Shown: positions 30,457-41,628 of the stretch, piece after piece
How positions within the stretch are numbered: the stretch's first letter is position 1
Layout: each line of letters starts with the position of its first letter
From: Pectobacterium sp. PL152
Lineage (GTDB): Bacteria > Pseudomonadota > Gammaproteobacteria > Enterobacterales > Enterobacteriaceae
Reading direction: 5' to 3'
Length of the DNA: 64,000 nt
Assembly (NCBI GenBank): GCA_021907015.1
Contig: CP091064.1
Span: 3,224,001 to 3,288,000 of the forward strand
Notes under the pieces: model-generated
Databases searched by the model: none
Seen by the model: the letters and a program-made list of their open reading frames with translations, nothing else
Told to the model about the DNA's origin: nothing
Translations under genes and position numbers: made by a program

Positions 30457-30855
30457 TTACCACTTTTTGCCCAGCAGACGGTCGATGCTGAATGCGCCTG
30501 GGCCGGTTACAGCCAGCAGGAGGTAGCCGCCAGCGATGGTCAGGTTTTTCATGAACATCAGTTGGTTCATGCCTTCCGCAAAGTTAGAGTGGAAAATCAG
30601 TGCGGTCAGCAGGGTAAAGCCCGCCGTGAACAGTGCAACGGTACGTGTCAGCAGACCGAACAGCACCGCCAGACCACCACCCAGTTCCAGCAGAATCGTC
30701 AGTGGCAGCAGGAAGGTGGGGACGCCCATCGCCTGCATGTATTGTTGTGTGCCTGCATAGGCATCACCCAGCTTACCGTAACCTGCAACGATAAACAGAA
30801 TCGGCATTAAGATACGTGCAACCAGCAGCGCAGTGCTTTCTAAATTTTTCATCAT
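30457..30855 (-). CDS. yqjF: DoxX-family membrane protein YqjF
   Basis: A 132-residue inner-membrane protein with four predicted helices and the DoxX-like core LVARILMPILFIVAGYGKLGD, EL-GGGLAVLFGLLTR. In E. coli its promoter responds strongly to nitroaromatic breakdown products through YhaJ. The exact activity is unknown. It is followed by a hairpin GACGGCAAGC / GCTTGCCGTC at 30380-30406 and then yqjG. Confidence 0.9.
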   Translation of the reverse strand: MMKNLESTALLVARILMPILFIVAGYGKLGDAYAGTQQYMQAMGVPTFLLPLTILLELGGGLAVLFGLLTRTVALFTAGFTLLTALIFHSNFAEGMNQLMFMKNLTIAGGYLLLAVTGPGAFSIDRLLGKKW

Positions 30856-31124
30856 CTCTCCAATTGATTTTGTTGTGGGCTATATCGCCCTGTCGTGTTT
30901 GTTGTAGCAGGTGTTGTCTGAAAACTTGGCCCGCCATCAGGTTATGGGCAGATAGTATAGAGAGATGATTTGCGCTACCAGCGAGTATAATTGTTGTTTT
31001 ATTTCAGAAAAATTGATGTTTGGTTAATGTTACGAGAACGCGCCGCCACGACGTGAGCGCGTTGGGCAAAAGTAAGATGAAGAATGCCGTACAGGAAAGG
31101 CCGATCGCCGATGCGATAGGAGGA

Positions 31125-31414
31125 TTACGAACGTGGATCAAAGGTTTTTCGGACGAGCCTGAATGTCCCCACAGCCCGACGAGGCGGCGTCCCCAGCGAA
31201 TCATGCGGCTGGGGTGGCGCACGCCATAGAGCGCGACGAGGCTGGAGCCCACGATCCAGTATTTACGCCACTGCATCAGGCTTTGCCAGCCGCGATCGTA
31301 ACGAGCGGTGGTAACCAGCCAGTGTTTCTTACCTGCCGATAAATCCAGCCGCTGTTGCTGTATCTGGCGCAGTAGCTGGGCTTTTTCTCTGTCTCGCTGC
31401 TGACGCTGGCTCAT
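31125..31414 (-). pseudogene. yqjK: YqjK-family protein, one frameshift
   Basis: A small membrane-associated protein. ATG 31414 gives MSQRQQRDREKAQLLRQIQQ, close to E. coli YqjK. One base is missing in the run at 31168-31171. Without repair the frame reads through into an implausible 136-residue product ending at 31004; with one G added it continues GTFRLVRKTFDPRS and stops at 31125, giving 96 residues (E. coli has 99). Its ATG overlaps the yqjE stop (ATGA). Function unknown. Confidence 0.8.
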
Positions 31415-31805
31415 TTAGGATCTTCCTCCAACAGCGCTCTATCAGTCGCCAGCTCCTTACGTGTTGCCTTGAGCAGGGTGGAACGACGTACCTTCAGCAG
31501 CGTCCAGATGCCGCCTATCAGCGCTAGTCCAAGCAATGTGGCGGTGATACACCCCAGTGCAAAGAGACGATATTGCGGGTCGATACCCCAGATGATGAGC
31601 GCAATCAGGCTCATAATGCCAAAGGTGGCGAAAATCAGCGTCAGACCGACCATCATCAGCAACTGAATCAGATTGGTTTTTCTTCCTCTAACTCAATTAC
31701 GGCGAGTCGGACACGGCTCTCAACCATGCTGACAATAATGGAGATGATGCGCTGAGCAGAAGCCATGACCCCGCTTGCGGGGCCTTGTTGTGATTTATCC
31801 GTCAT
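31411..31805 (-). pseudogene. yqjE: YqjE-family membrane protein, one frameshift
   Basis: ATG 31805 opens MTDKSQQGPASGVMASAQRI and the helix SMVESRVRLAVIELEEEK, which then stops. One A missing at 31677-31681 must be restored to join the C-terminal part, whose two membrane helices include LTLIFATFGIMSLIALIIW. The joined protein has 131 residues (E. coli 134). YqjE-type proteins are inner-membrane partners of the ribosome-binding protein YqjD. The genes yqjD, yqjE and yqjK are tightly packed and surely one operon. Confidence 0.82.
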
Positions 31806-31836
31806 AACGATCCGCTAAGTCATAACAAGCCGCTAA

Positions 31837-32142
31837 TTAGCGACGAGACAGCAGGACACCAAGCACGACGCCGACAGCGGCACCAATACCGACACCCGTC
31901 CACGGGTTCTGTCGTACATAGTCGTCCGCCGATTCAACCGCTTCTTTGGTTTGGGAGGCGATGCGCTCACCGGTATCGCTCAGGCGGCTACGGGTTTCTT
32001 TCAGCGCGCTTTCTGCCTTATTGCGCAGTTTGTCGAGTTCCGCTTTAGATTTATCGCTGGAGGTGCTTAAGACTTCTTCCAACGTATCCGCCAGTGATTT
32101 CAATTCGGCGCGTAGGTATTCAGAATTTTGATCTTTAGCCAT
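31837..32142 (-). CDS. yqjD: Ribosome-associated membrane protein YqjD
   Basis: A 101-residue protein of the ElaB/YgaM/YqjD (DUF883) family: a charged coiled N-terminal region and a single C-terminal membrane helix with the hallmark YVRQNPWTGVGIGAAVGVV(L)G, ending in arginines. In E. coli it anchors ribosomes to the inner membrane in stationary phase. It is intact, and yqjE follows after 31 bases. Confidence 0.93.
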   Translation of the reverse strand: MAKDQNSEYLRAELKSLADTLEEVLSTSSDKSKAELDKLRNKAESALKETRSRLSDTGERIASQTKEAVESADDYVRQNPWTGVGIGAAVGVVLGVLLSRR

Positions 32143-32316
32143 ATTAATAACCCTTCGTGTTATAAACCTGAACGTTAACTATAGCTGAAGCTGAAATTTA
32201 TGCCGCCCCAAACGGGTACGGACAATTCTGATAACTCGCTGTAAATTTTAGTGATTTGGTTTTGAATATAAAACGAACAATTGCTGTGTGTTTTATAGGG
32301 ACAATATATTGATGGG

Positions 32317-32715
32317 TTATTGCGATGCGGCACGTTCCGCTGCGCGTAATTCCTGCTCGGCTTCAGCCAGCTTTCTTTCGCGCTTGAGGATCTTCTCGGC
32401 GTCATCCCTTTTCTGCCGGCTTTCGTTCAGTTCCTGCTGGCGTTCAGCGACGTCTTTACGCTTTTCCGCAATCGCTTCCTGACGTTTCTCAGCCAGACCG
32501 GCATCCGTACAGTGGGTTTTTATGCCGTCCAACGCCTTCTCTAATCCATTGATGCGGTTCTGATTGCCGTGCTTACGCGCTTCATCGATTTGGCGCTGAA
32601 TGTCCTGCGCTTTCTGTTGACAGGTTTCCACCTGATTGGCGGTATTCGCCAGCGCGTGGCCGGAAAGCAGGACAGAGAATGCAATGATGGATGGAAATAG
32701 TTTCATCTTCGTCAC
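32317..32715 (-). CDS. yqjC: Periplasmic DUF1090 protein YqjC
   Basis: A 132-residue protein with a signal peptide (about residues 1-23, ending GHALA) and a long charged coiled coil. Two conserved Cys (VETCQQKAQ and THCTDAGL) could form a disulfide. Its start overlaps the mzrA stop by four bases (ATGA), so the two are coupled. Function unknown; the family is linked to acid and envelope stress in E. coli. Confidence 0.9.
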   Translation of the reverse strand: MTKMKLFPSIIAFSVLLSGHALANTANQVETCQQKAQDIQRQIDEARKHGNQNRINGLEKALDGIKTHCTDAGLAEKRQEAIAEKRKDVAERQQELNESRQKRDDAEKILKRERKLAEAEQELRAAERAASQ

Positions 32716-33107
32716 CCCAGTTTGGATTGTTTCTGTGTCAGTTTCTGCTGCCAGAACGGTGTTGGGGTTGTCGCCTGCTGCGCGGTAATGGTGACTTTGG
32801 GCAGAGACAATCGCAGGACATCTCTGGCAGCGATACTCTGTTCTGGCGAGGCAAGACGGACGATCAGGCTATCTTGCTCTGGTGTAATGCTTTTGATCGC
32901 AATGCCTTTTTCATTAAGACGCTGATACACGTAAAAGCCATCTGGCAGCGCGGCACCATCGTCAGGCTTGATGTGCAGCATTGCATCATCCTGGGAATGA
33001 CGAGGCGACTGGGACTGCGTCAAGGCGATAATGGGCAGGGCAAGCAATATCAGTATGCGGCCTACTTTTCTGGGCGTAAGTTTAGGGAATAACCAGCGGA
33101 TTGACAC
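32712..33107 (-). CDS. mzrA: EnvZ/OmpR modulator MzrA
   Basis: A 131-residue single-pass inner-membrane protein (helix around residues 15-32, ILILLALPIIALT) with a periplasmic domain. E. coli MzrA binds EnvZ and links the Cpx response to OmpR. The start codon GTG/ATG at 33107 lies two bases after the yqjA stop, so it is translated from the yqjA-mzrA-yqjC message. The sequence is recognisable but only moderately similar to E. coli. Confidence 0.85.
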   Translation of the reverse strand: MSIRWLFPKLTPRKVGRILILLALPIIALTQSQSPRHSQDDAMLHIKPDDGAALPDGFYVYQRLNEKGIAIKSITPEQDSLIVRLASPEQSIAARDVLRLSLPKVTITAQQATTPTPFWQQKLTQKQSKLG

Positions 33108-33109
33108 GG

Positions 33110-33860
<751 letters not shown>

Positions 33861-33938
33861 CGAATACAGTGCTTTCAGGGCGCAGGATTATGATTTTTTT
33901 ATGATCTCTGTTTTGTTCCGCCCAATAGCGACGCAGGT

Positions 33939-33983
<45 letters not shown>

Positions 33984-34210
33984 GGGTAGGGATTGTTTGG
34001 TCTTGGCTGACTTTACATCCAGAGCGACGGATTAAGCGTAAGAAAGACGCGTTAACTGTAACAAAATAGGTGTTGCTGAGACAGGAAAATATTACGACAA
34101 CTGAGGCGGTTTAGGGGGATTTTTCGAGGAAGAGTTGGGATTTCTGCGATATTTTACACTCGCTGACAGAAATCAACGTTTTCTGACCTTTTCCAGTGCA
34201 TCCAAAATGT

Positions 34211-34236
34211 TACCCCTCGTTTAAAACAAGGGGCAA
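34211..34236 (-). terminator. Terminator after exuR
   Basis: A stem TTGCCCCTTG / CGAGGGGTAA (one G-T pair) lies just past the exuR stop, with CATTTTGG following on the minus strand. The rest of the 450-base gap 33794-34243 shows no gene. Confidence 0.6.
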
Positions 34237-34243
34237 AACCGCT

Positions 34244-35020
34244 TTAAGACTTACCGGCGTGTATCTGGTCGAGGTGAACGACCGGGTTTTCGGCGAACAT
34301 ATAGCGATCGACGTTAAACTCGAAATCGTCCGTCGTGGCGCGAAACAGCATCTGTTTTGTGTTTTCCAGATGTTGCCACATGGCCAGCTTGGCGGCGTAA
34401 GGATCTTTGCGAATCAGTGCTTTAAGAATGCGGTCGTGCTCTTCGCACCAGCTTTCTATCGACTTGTCGTCAATGTGCTCATGCAGTTTGCGCCAGTAAG
34501 GATTGTGGATCCGTTGGCTCCACATTTTTTCGACGATAGTCGCCATCGCAGAGTTTTGTGTTGCCAGCGCGACTTGAACGTGGAATTTCAGATCCCACTG
34601 AGAATCACGGAAGCGATCTTCCTGACGCGCATACTCCTGAATTTCCATCAGTTGGATGATGTCCTGACGGGTTACCTGCGTGGCCGCAAATTCAGCAATA
34701 TTGCTTTCAATGAGTTGACGTGCCTGAAGCAGCTCAAACGGGCCGGCCGCGACGAATTCAATATCGCCGCTATTAATGAACGGGTTCTTCTGCTGGTTGG
34801 AAATAACGTGAATGCCTGAACCCTTGCGTACTTCAACGTACCCTTCGACTTCCAGCATGATGATGGCTTCGCGCACCACGGTGCGGCTGACGTTCATTTC
34901 TTCAGAAATATAGCGTTCTGCCGGTAATTTTTCGCCGACCTGATACATACCGCTTTCGATGCGCTGTTTTAATTCTGCGGCTAACTGCTGGTATAGCCGT
35001 CGGGGTTCAGTGAGTGCCAT
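34244..35020 (-). CDS. exuR: Hexuronate regulator ExuR
   Basis: A GntR-family (FadR subfamily) repressor of exuT, uxaCA and related genes that is released by galacturonate or glucuronate-derived ligands. The winged helix is [26 protein letters not shown] and [10 protein letters not shown], followed by an all-helical FCD domain with metal-binding-type residues. The start at 35020 ([13 protein letters not shown]) gives 258 residues, the E. coli length; the frame upstream lacks a good start. It follows exuT on the same strand after a 210-base gap. Confidence 0.96.
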   Translation of the reverse strand: MALTEPRRLYQQLAAELKQRIESGMYQVGEKLPAERYISEEMNVSRTVVREAIIMLEVEGYVEVRKGSGIHVISNQQKNPFINSGDIEFVAAGPFELLQARQLIESNIAEFAATQVTRQDIIQLMEIQEYARQEDRFRDSQWDLKFHVQVALATQNSAMATIVEKMWSQRIHNPYWRKLHEHIDDKSIESWCEEHDRILKALIRKDPYAAKLAMWQHLENTKQMLFRATTDDFEFNVDRYMFAENPVVHLDQIHAGKS

Positions 35021-35178
35021 GATGATGTCTACTCTCGATAGATGACGGTCCATGTGCCACGTCAGGGCCTGAGTGTCTATCTCGTTAATCTTTGAGGAAT
35101 GATTTGTTATACCACTTAATAATAGCAGCAACCAATGTTGCGGTCACAGTTATCGCAGTGTGTTCTTGCGGGAAAGGT

Positions 35179-35212
35179 GACTCACCCGGTATCCGATCAT
35201 ACCGGATGAGTC
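35179..35212 (-). terminator. Hairpin terminator after exuT
   Basis: A 14-bp stem GACTCATCCGGTAT / ATACCGGGTGAGTC (one mismatch-type G-T pair). There is only a short T run after it. It probably separates exuT from exuR transcription. Confidence 0.65.
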
Positions 35213-35230
35213 AGGATAATGCAGGGATTA

Positions 35231-36532
35231 TCAGTGCTGGTTGGCTTCTTTCAAGGTTTCAGCCGCGGCAGCGACTTCTGACGCGGGTTGGTTTTTCAAC
35301 ACCGTCCAGATGACGATGGCGCCTAACAAGTCGAAGACCGCCAGTGCAGCAAACAGCGGGCTGAAGCCCAGCGTATCGGCCAGCGCGCCTACAACCAGCG
35401 CAAACATGGTGCTTGCCATCCAGGCCGCCATACCGGTTAAGCCGTTTGCCGTGGCGACTTCATTACGGCCAAAGACGTCAGATGATAGGGTAATCAGCGC
35501 GCCGGACAGCGACTGGTGCGCGAAACCGCCGACGCACAGCAGCGCGATGGCGACGTAAGGGCTAGAGAACAGCCCGATCATCCCCGGTGCAATCATCAGT
35601 ATCGCCCCCATGGTCACCACCAGCTTGCGGGAAACGATCAGGTTCACTTTGAAATATTTCTGGAACAGCATCGGCAGGTAGCCACCCAGAATGCAGCCGA
35701 TATCGGCGAACAGCATTGGCATCCACGCGAACATGGCGATTTCTTTCAGGTTAAAGCCGTAGGCTTTAAACATGAATAGCGGGATCCACGCGTTGAATGT
35801 TCCCCAGGCCGGTTCAGCCAGAAAACGCGGCAGCGCGATACCCCAGAATTGACGGTTACGCAGGATCTGCCAGGCAGACATTTTCTTCGCGTTATTGGTT
35901 TGGTGCTGCGCTTCCTGCCCGCTAAGAATATAGTCGCGCTCTTCGTCGCTGAGTTTCTTCTGATCTTTCGGGTGCTTATAGAAAACGAGCCAGCAGATGG
36001 CCCAGATCAGGCTCAGCGCACCGGTAATGATAAAAGCCATTTCCCAACTGTGTGCCACAATCGCCCACACCACCAGCGGCGGCGCGATCATTGCGCCGAT
36101 GGATGACCCCACGTTGAAGTAACCCACCGCCACAGAGCGCTCTTTTGCCGGAAACCATTCGCTGCTGGCTTTCAGGCCCGCAGGGATCATCGCGGCTTCC
36201 GCCATACCGACCGCGCCGCGGGCGATCGCTAATCCCCCCCAGCTGTTTGCCAGCGCGGTTCCCATACAGAAGATGGCCCACAGAATGGCGAACATGGCAT
36301 AGCCGATTTTGGTACCCAGCAGATCCAGCACATAACCGGCGATGGGTTGCATAATGGTATAACAAGCTGAATAGGCAGCAACAATATAAGAATATTGCTG
36401 TGTGGTGATGTGCAATTGATCCTGTAGCGTCGGGGCAGCAACAGAAATTGCATTACGCGTCAGGTATCCCAGCACGGTGCCAATGGTCACCAGGCCGATC
36501 ATATACCAGCGTAATCCTTTGATTTTACGCAT
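35231..36532 (-). CDS. exuT: Hexuronate transporter ExuT
   Basis: A 433-residue MFS transporter of the anion:cation symporter family, with 12 predicted helices and the family motif RWYMIGLVTIGTVLGYLTRN at the N-terminus. It imports galacturonate and glucuronate, the products of pectin breakdown, with protons. It is divergent from uxaC, so the 416-base space between them is the control region for both uptake and catabolism. Confidence 0.96.
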   Translation of the reverse strand: MRKIKGLRWYMIGLVTIGTVLGYLTRNAISVAAPTLQDQLHITTQQYSYIVAAYSACYTIMQPIAGYVLDLLGTKIGYAMFAILWAIFCMGTALANSWGGLAIARGAVGMAEAAMIPAGLKASSEWFPAKERSVAVGYFNVGSSIGAMIAPPLVVWAIVAHSWEMAFIITGALSLIWAICWLVFYKHPKDQKKLSDEERDYILSGQEAQHQTNNAKKMSAWQILRNRQFWGIALPRFLAEPAWGTFNAWIPLFMFKAYGFNLKEIAMFAWMPMLFADIGCILGGYLPMLFQKYFKVNLIVSRKLVVTMGAILMIAPGMIGLFSSPYVAIALLCVGGFAHQSLSGALITLSSDVFGRNEVATANGLTGMAAWMASTMFALVVGALADTLGFSPLFAALAVFDLLGAIVIWTVLKNQPASEVAAAAETLKEANQH

Positions 36533-36948
36533 TTAACTTTCTCTCCGAGTCAATAAAAAACACAGTGGTGGCTCTTGAGTAGCGTCACGGTGTGAGGTGT
36601 CTTGTAATGTGGTACGACACGTTTTGTTGTTGTGCTGAGCAGGAAACCCCTTCTCTTTGTGAGATAGCGATTGAATCCCTGCTTAAGGCAGCGCTACAAT
36701 AATTTGTCATACAACTTTAAAAGTTGAGTGATATCACAAAACCATTATTTTTATGCGGAATAACGAATTGCTCGCTGAAATCGAGAGAGACGAGCGGTTT
36801 AAGGCGGTAAATGCCGAGTTATTGTACTGCTTGTTACATTTTTGCGATCATGACCTCACAAATACTGTGAGATATCGCGCATAATTGGTGTGATATCTTT
36901 TAACGGTCAACTAATTTGGTGCACAAGAAGCACGGTAAGGAAGAAAAC
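36533..36948. promoter_or_regulatory. exuT-uxaC divergent control region
   Basis: No gene is seen in this 416-base gap. It contains an inverted repeat CTCACA-N5-TGTGAG (36855-36871), the palindrome GTGATATCAC near 36730, and two similar boxes, AATTGGTGTGAT and AATTTGGTGCAC, within 70 bases of uxaC. The last two partly resemble ExuR/UxuR operators (core TTGGTATACCAA). Binding by ExuR or CRP is inferred from position only. Confidence 0.5.
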
Positions 36949-38358
36949 ATGCCCCAGTTTCTGAGTGAAGATTTTCTGTTAGACAGTGAATTTGCCCGTC
37001 GTCTTTATCATGAGTACGCCGTCGACCAGCCGATATTTGACTACCACTGCCATCTGCCGCCTGAACAGATCGCGGAAAACTATCGCTTCAAAAATTTGTA
37101 TGACATCTGGTTGAAAGGCGATCACTACAAGTGGCGTGCGATGCGCACCAACGGCGTGCCTGAGCGTTTGTGTACGGGCGATGCCAGCGACTGGGAAAAA
37201 TTTGAAGCCTGGGCAGCGACCGTGCCACACACCATCGGCAACCCGCTTTATCACTGGACACACCTGGAACTGCGCCGCCCGTTTGGCGTAACCGGCACGC
37301 TGCTGTCACCAAGCACGGCAAAAGACATTTGGGATCGCTGTAATGCCATGCTGGAGCGCGATGACTTTACCGCGCGTGGCATCATGCAGCAGATGAACGT
37401 GAAAATGGTCGGTACGACGGACGATCCGATTGACGATCTGCGCCACCATAAAACCGTTGCTCAGGATTCGAGCTTCTCTATCAAAGTGCTGCCGAGCTGG
37501 CGCCCGGATAAAGCGTTCAACATTGAACTGGCAACCTTCAACGACTATATGGCGAAACTGGGTGAAGTTTCTGACACCGATATTCGTCGTTTTAGCGATC
37601 TGCAAGCCGCGCTGACCAAGCGTCTGGATCACTTCGCGGCGCACGGCTGTAAAGTGTCTGACCACGCGCTGGATGTCGTGATGTTTGCTGAAGCCGATGA
37701 GGCAACGCTGGACAACATTCTGGCGCGTCGTCTTTCTGGCGAAGCGCTGAGCGAACATGAAGTGGCGCAGTTCAAGACTGGCGTGCTGGTTTGGCTGGGG
37801 GCGGAATATGCGCGCCGCGGCTGGGTTCAGCAGTACCACATTGGCGCACTGCGCAACAATAACCTGCGTCAGTTCAAGCTTCTGGGGCCGGACGTGGGCT
37901 TCGACTCCATCAATGACCGTCCGCTGGCTCAGGAACTGTCTCGCCTGCTCAGCAAGCAGAATGAAGAAAACCTGCTGCCGAAAACCATCCTTTACTGCCT
38001 GAACCCGCGCGATAACGAAGTGCTCGGCACCATGATCGGTAACTTCCAGGGCGAAGGGATGCCGGGCAAGATGCAGTTCGGTTCCGGTTGGTGGTTCAAC
38101 GATCAGAAAGACGGTATGCAGCGCCAGATGACCCAACTCGCGCAGCTTGGGTTGCTGAGCCGCTTTGTCGGCATGCTGACCGATAGCCGCAGTTTCCTGT
38201 CTTACACCCGTCATGAATATTTCCGCCGCATTCTGTGCCAGATGATTGGCCGCTGGGTGGAAGATGGCGAAGCGCCAGCCGATCTGCCGTTGCTGGGCGA
38301 AATGGTGAAAAACATCAGTTTCGATAACGCTAAAAACTATTTTGCCATCGAGCTGTAA
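36949..38358 (+). CDS. uxaC: Glucuronate/galacturonate isomerase UxaC
   Basis: The 469-residue cytoplasmic isomerase turns D-galacturonate into D-tagaturonate (and glucuronate into fructuronate), the first step after ExuT. It is an amidohydrolase-fold enzyme; the metal-site motif is [10 protein letters not shown], and [19 protein letters not shown] is the conserved C-terminal block. The start at 36949 ([11 protein letters not shown]) has a GGAAGAAA ribosome site. uxaB follows after 205 bases, then uxaA. Confidence 0.97.
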   Translation: MPQFLSEDFLLDSEFARRLYHEYAVDQPIFDYHCHLPPEQIAENYRFKNLYDIWLKGDHYKWRAMRTNGVPERLCTGDASDWEKFEAWAATVPHTIGNPLYHWTHLELRRPFGVTGTLLSPSTAKDIWDRCNAMLERDDFTARGIMQQMNVKMVGTTDDPIDDLRHHKTVAQDSSFSIKVLPSWRPDKAFNIELATFNDYMAKLGEVSDTDIRRFSDLQAALTKRLDHFAAHGCKVSDHALDVVMFAEADEATLDNILARRLSGEALSEHEVAQFKTGVLVWLGAEYARRGWVQQYHIGALRNNNLRQFKLLGPDVGFDSINDRPLAQELSRLLSKQNEENLLPKTILYCLNPRDNEVLGTMIGNFQGEGMPGKMQFGSGWWFNDQKDGMQRQMTQLAQLGLLSRFVGMLTDSRSFLSYTRHEYFRRILCQMIGRWVEDGEAPADLPLLGEMVKNISFDNAKNYFAIEL

Positions 38359-38563
38359 TTCCGCCGCGTCGTAAGGTGTGAATTGCGCGAGAGGCGCGGC
38401 AGTAAGATTCCCAAAGGGGCTTACGTCGCGGCTCTCGGCGTCTCGGTTTTTGTCATCGGCACTGGTGGGGATTTGGTGCGGGTGAATATGAATATAGCAG
38501 GGCAAGGATGACGGTGGTTCGGTCGTGCCCTGAATGTGAGATTCGTCCTAAGGTAGCCTGTTA

Positions 38564-40030
38564 ATGCAAACGTTAAATCGTCGTAACTTCCCTGGTCGTC
38601 AACACCCGGATCGGGTTATTCAGTTTGGTGAAGGTAATTTCCTGCGCGCTTTCGTCGACTGGCAGTTGGATTTGCTGAATGAGCACACCGATCTGGATGC
38701 GGGCATTGTCATTGTTCGTCCGATCGATTCTGATTTCCCGCCCGCACTGGATACCCAGGATGGGTTGTACACCACCATTATCCGTGGTCTGAACGAGCAG
38801 GGCGAGGCCGTGCGCGAACCGCGTCTGATCCGCTCGGTAAACCGTGAAATCAACGTGTACCGTCAGTTCGATGAGTATCTGGCGCTGGCGCACGATCCAA
38901 ATATTCGTTTCGTTTTCTCCAATACCACCGAAGCGGGTATCAGCTATCACGCAGACGACAGCCTGAACGATGCGCCGCCTGTCAGCTTCCCGGCGAAATT
39001 AACCCGTCTGCTGTATGAGCGTTTCTGCCATTTTGACGGCGCAGCGGATAAAGGTTGGGTGCTGTTACCGTGCGAACTGATTGATTACAACGGCGTAGCG
39101 CTGAAAGAGCTGGTGCTGCGCTACGCTGCACAGTGGAAGCTGACGCCAACGTTTACTGCCTGGCTGAACGATCACAACACCTTCTGCTCGACGCTGGTAG
39201 ACCGCATTGTGACGGGTTACCCGCGTGCTGAAGTGGAAGCGTTACAGCAGGAAATGGGCTACCAGGATACCTTTTGGGATACGGCAGAACATTTCTACCT
39301 GTTCGTGATTCAGGGGCCACAGTGGCTGGCGGAAGAATTGCGTCTGAACAAACTGGATCTGAACGTTCGTATCGTTGATGACATCAAGCCGTATAAAGAA
39401 CGTAAAGTGGCGATTCTCAACGGAGCCCATACCGCGCTGGTGCCGGTGGCATTCCTGGCGGGTCTCGATACCGTTGGCGAATCGATGGATGATGCCCTGA
39501 TTGGCAAATTCGTGGAAAAGACCATTGCCGAAGAGATTGTGCCGGTATTGGATTTGCCTCATGACGAACTGACGTCGTTTGCTCAGGCTGTGTTAAGCCG
39601 TTTCCGTAACCCCTTCATTCAGCACCAGCTGTTATCTATCTCGCTGAATGGCATGACCAAATTCCGCACCCGCATCCTGCCGCAGTTGCTGACCTACCGT
39701 GAACGCCACGGTGAATTGCCTGCGCGTCTGACGTTTGCGCTTGCGGCCTTGATTGCGTTCTATCGCGGCGAGCGCAGCGGTGAAGGCGATACGCTGCAAA
39801 CCTATCCGTTGCAGGACGATGCGCACTGGCTGGAGCGTTATTCCACGCTGTGGGCGGGCGTAAAAGAGCACACCGTCAGCCTGGCTGAACTGGTGAATGT
39901 AGTACTGCGCGATGCCGATCACTGGGAACAGGATTTAACACAGGTTCCTGGCCTGGCTGCGCAGGTGACTGAACAGTTGCAAACCATCGTTGAGCGCGGC
40001 ATGCGCGCAGCCGTGGAAGGTTATTGCTAA
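38564..40030 (+). CDS. uxaB: Tagaturonate reductase UxaB
   Basis: A 488-residue NADH-dependent mannitol-dehydrogenase-family enzyme that reduces tagaturonate to altronate. Present are [19 protein letters not shown] (nucleotide binding), the catalytic Lys region [20 protein letters not shown], and [21 protein letters not shown]. It ends 19 bases before uxaA, so both are on one message. No frameshift is seen. Confidence 0.96.
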   Translation: MQTLNRRNFPGRQHPDRVIQFGEGNFLRAFVDWQLDLLNEHTDLDAGIVIVRPIDSDFPPALDTQDGLYTTIIRGLNEQGEAVREPRLIRSVNREINVYRQFDEYLALAHDPNIRFVFSNTTEAGISYHADDSLNDAPPVSFPAKLTRLLYERFCHFDGAADKGWVLLPCELIDYNGVALKELVLRYAAQWKLTPTFTAWLNDHNTFCSTLVDRIVTGYPRAEVEALQQEMGYQDTFWDTAEHFYLFVIQGPQWLAEELRLNKLDLNVRIVDDIKPYKERKVAILNGAHTALVPVAFLAGLDTVGESMDDALIGKFVEKTIAEEIVPVLDLPHDELTSFAQAVLSRFRNPFIQHQLLSISLNGMTKFRTRILPQLLTYRERHGELPARLTFALAALIAFYRGERSGEGDTLQTYPLQDDAHWLERYSTLWAGVKEHTVSLAELVNVVLRDADHWEQDLTQVPGLAAQVTEQLQTIVERGMRAAVEGYC

Positions 40031-40049
40031 TCAGCAAGAAGGGTTATCC

Positions 40050-41540
40050 ATGCAAAGTATTATAAAAATTCATTCTCTGGACAATGTGGCTGTCGCCCTG
40101 CGTGATGTTGAGCAAGGCGAAACGGTGTCGGTGGATAGCCATACGGTGACACTTCAGCAACCTGTCGTGCGCGGACATAAGTTCGCGCTGGAAACCATCG
40201 CACCGGGAGAAATGATTACCAAGTATGGCCTGCCGATCGGCCATGCTTTGGTGTCTATTGCCCCCGGAGAACATATTCATTCCCAGAATGCGAAAACCAA
40301 CCTGAGCGATCTGGATGAATATCAGTACCAGCCTGAGTTTATCGACCTGCCGCCGCAAATGGGCGATCGGGACGTGCAGCTCTATCGTCGTAAAAATGGC
40401 GATGTCGGTATCCGTAATGAACTGTGGATTCTGCCAACCGTCGGTTGCGTGAACGGGATCGCGCGTCAGATTCAGCAGCGTTTCCTGAAAGAAACCAATG
40501 ACGCGGAAGGTATCGACGGCGTTTATCTGTTTAGTCATACCTTCGGCTGTTCACAGCTCGGTCAGGATCACGAAAACACCCGTACGATGCTGCAAAACAT
40601 GGTGCGTCACCCGAATGCAGGGGCGGTGCTGGTGATCGGTCTGGGCTGTGAGAACAATCAGGTTGATGCATTCCGCACGACGCTAGGCGATTTTGATTCC
40701 GATCGCGTAACGTTCATGGTGTGCCAGCAGCAGGACGATGAAGTCGAAGCGGGTCTGGAACGTCTGCATACGCTGTATGAGGCGATGCGCCATGATAAAC
40801 GCGAGCCGGGCAAGCTGAGCGAGCTGAAGTTTGGCCTGGAATGCGGTGGCTCTGATGGGCTGTCCGGTATTACTGCCAACCCGCTGTTAGGCCGTTTCTC
40901 CGACTACCTGATCGCCAACGGCGGCACGACGGTGCTGACCGAAGTGCCGGAAATGTTCGGTGCGGAACGTATTCTGATGAGCCGCTGCCGTGATGAAGCC
41001 ACGTTTGAGAAAACCGTCCACATGGTGAACGATTTCAAACAGTACTTCATCGCGCACGACCAGCCGATTTACGAGAACCCATCGCCGGGTAACAAGGCGG
41101 GTGGGATCACCACGCTGGAAGAGAAATCACTGGGCTGTACGCAAAAAGCCGGACAGAGCAAAGTGGTGGACGTACTGAAATATGGTGAGCGCTTACATAC
41201 TCCGGGGCTCAACCTGCTCAGTGCGCCGGGGAATGATGCCGTCGCGACCAGCGCCCTGGCGGGTGCTGGCTGCCATATGGTGTTGTTCAGTACCGGACGC
41301 GGCACGCCTTACGGCGGATTCGTGCCTACCGTAAAACTGGCGACCAACAGCGAACTGGCGAAGAAAAAACCGCACTGGATTGATTTCGATGCGGGGCGTC
41401 TGATCCACGACATGCCGATGGACGAACTGCTGAGTCAGTTTGTCGAGCTAATTGTCGAGATTGCTGACGGCAAGCGGACGAAGAATGAAGTGAACGACTT
41501 CCGTGAATTAGCCATATTTAAGAGCGGCGTGACGTTGTAA
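40050..41540 (+). CDS. uxaA: Altronate dehydratase UxaA
   Basis: A 496-residue iron-dependent dehydratase that turns altronate into 2-keto-3-deoxygluconate, which joins the pectin pathway. An N-terminal SAF domain (about residues 1-85) is followed by the UxaA core with the conserved Cys residues in VGCVNGIARQIQQ, HTFGCSQLGQDHENT, GLGCENNQ, GLECGGSDGLSGITANP and EKSLGCTQKAGQ. Start at 40050, with an AGAAGGG ribosome site; an upstream frame from 39990 lies within uxaB and is not used. A terminator follows at 41564. Confidence 0.96.
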   Translation: MQSIIKIHSLDNVAVALRDVEQGETVSVDSHTVTLQQPVVRGHKFALETIAPGEMITKYGLPIGHALVSIAPGEHIHSQNAKTNLSDLDEYQYQPEFIDLPPQMGDRDVQLYRRKNGDVGIRNELWILPTVGCVNGIARQIQQRFLKETNDAEGIDGVYLFSHTFGCSQLGQDHENTRTMLQNMVRHPNAGAVLVIGLGCENNQVDAFRTTLGDFDSDRVTFMVCQQQDDEVEAGLERLHTLYEAMRHDKREPGKLSELKFGLECGGSDGLSGITANPLLGRFSDYLIANGGTTVLTEVPEMFGAERILMSRCRDEATFEKTVHMVNDFKQYFIAHDQPIYENPSPGNKAGGITTLEEKSLGCTQKAGQSKVVDVLKYGERLHTPGLNLLSAPGNDAVATSALAGAGCHMVLFSTGRGTPYGGFVPTVKLATNSELAKKKPHWIDFDAGRLIHDMPMDELLSQFVELIVEIADGKRTKNEVNDFRELAIFKSGVTL

Positions 41541-41563
41541 ATATCATTTATTCCAATTAAAAT

Positions 41564-41602
41564 AAAACGGCGTTTCATTTTTATAATGGCGCCGTTTTTT
41601 TT
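41564..41602 (+). terminator. Terminator after uxaA
   Basis: A stem AAAACGGCG / CGCCGTTTT, with an inner CATT/AATG pairing, followed by TTTTTTTT. Confidence 0.9.
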
Positions 41603-41628
41603 CGCAGCAACTTTTAGAGGCAGGGATC

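Noticed and set aside
37306..38505. 399-residue frame antisense to uxaC
   Set aside because: A long shadow created by the codon bias of uxaC; no ribosome site and no recognisable domain.
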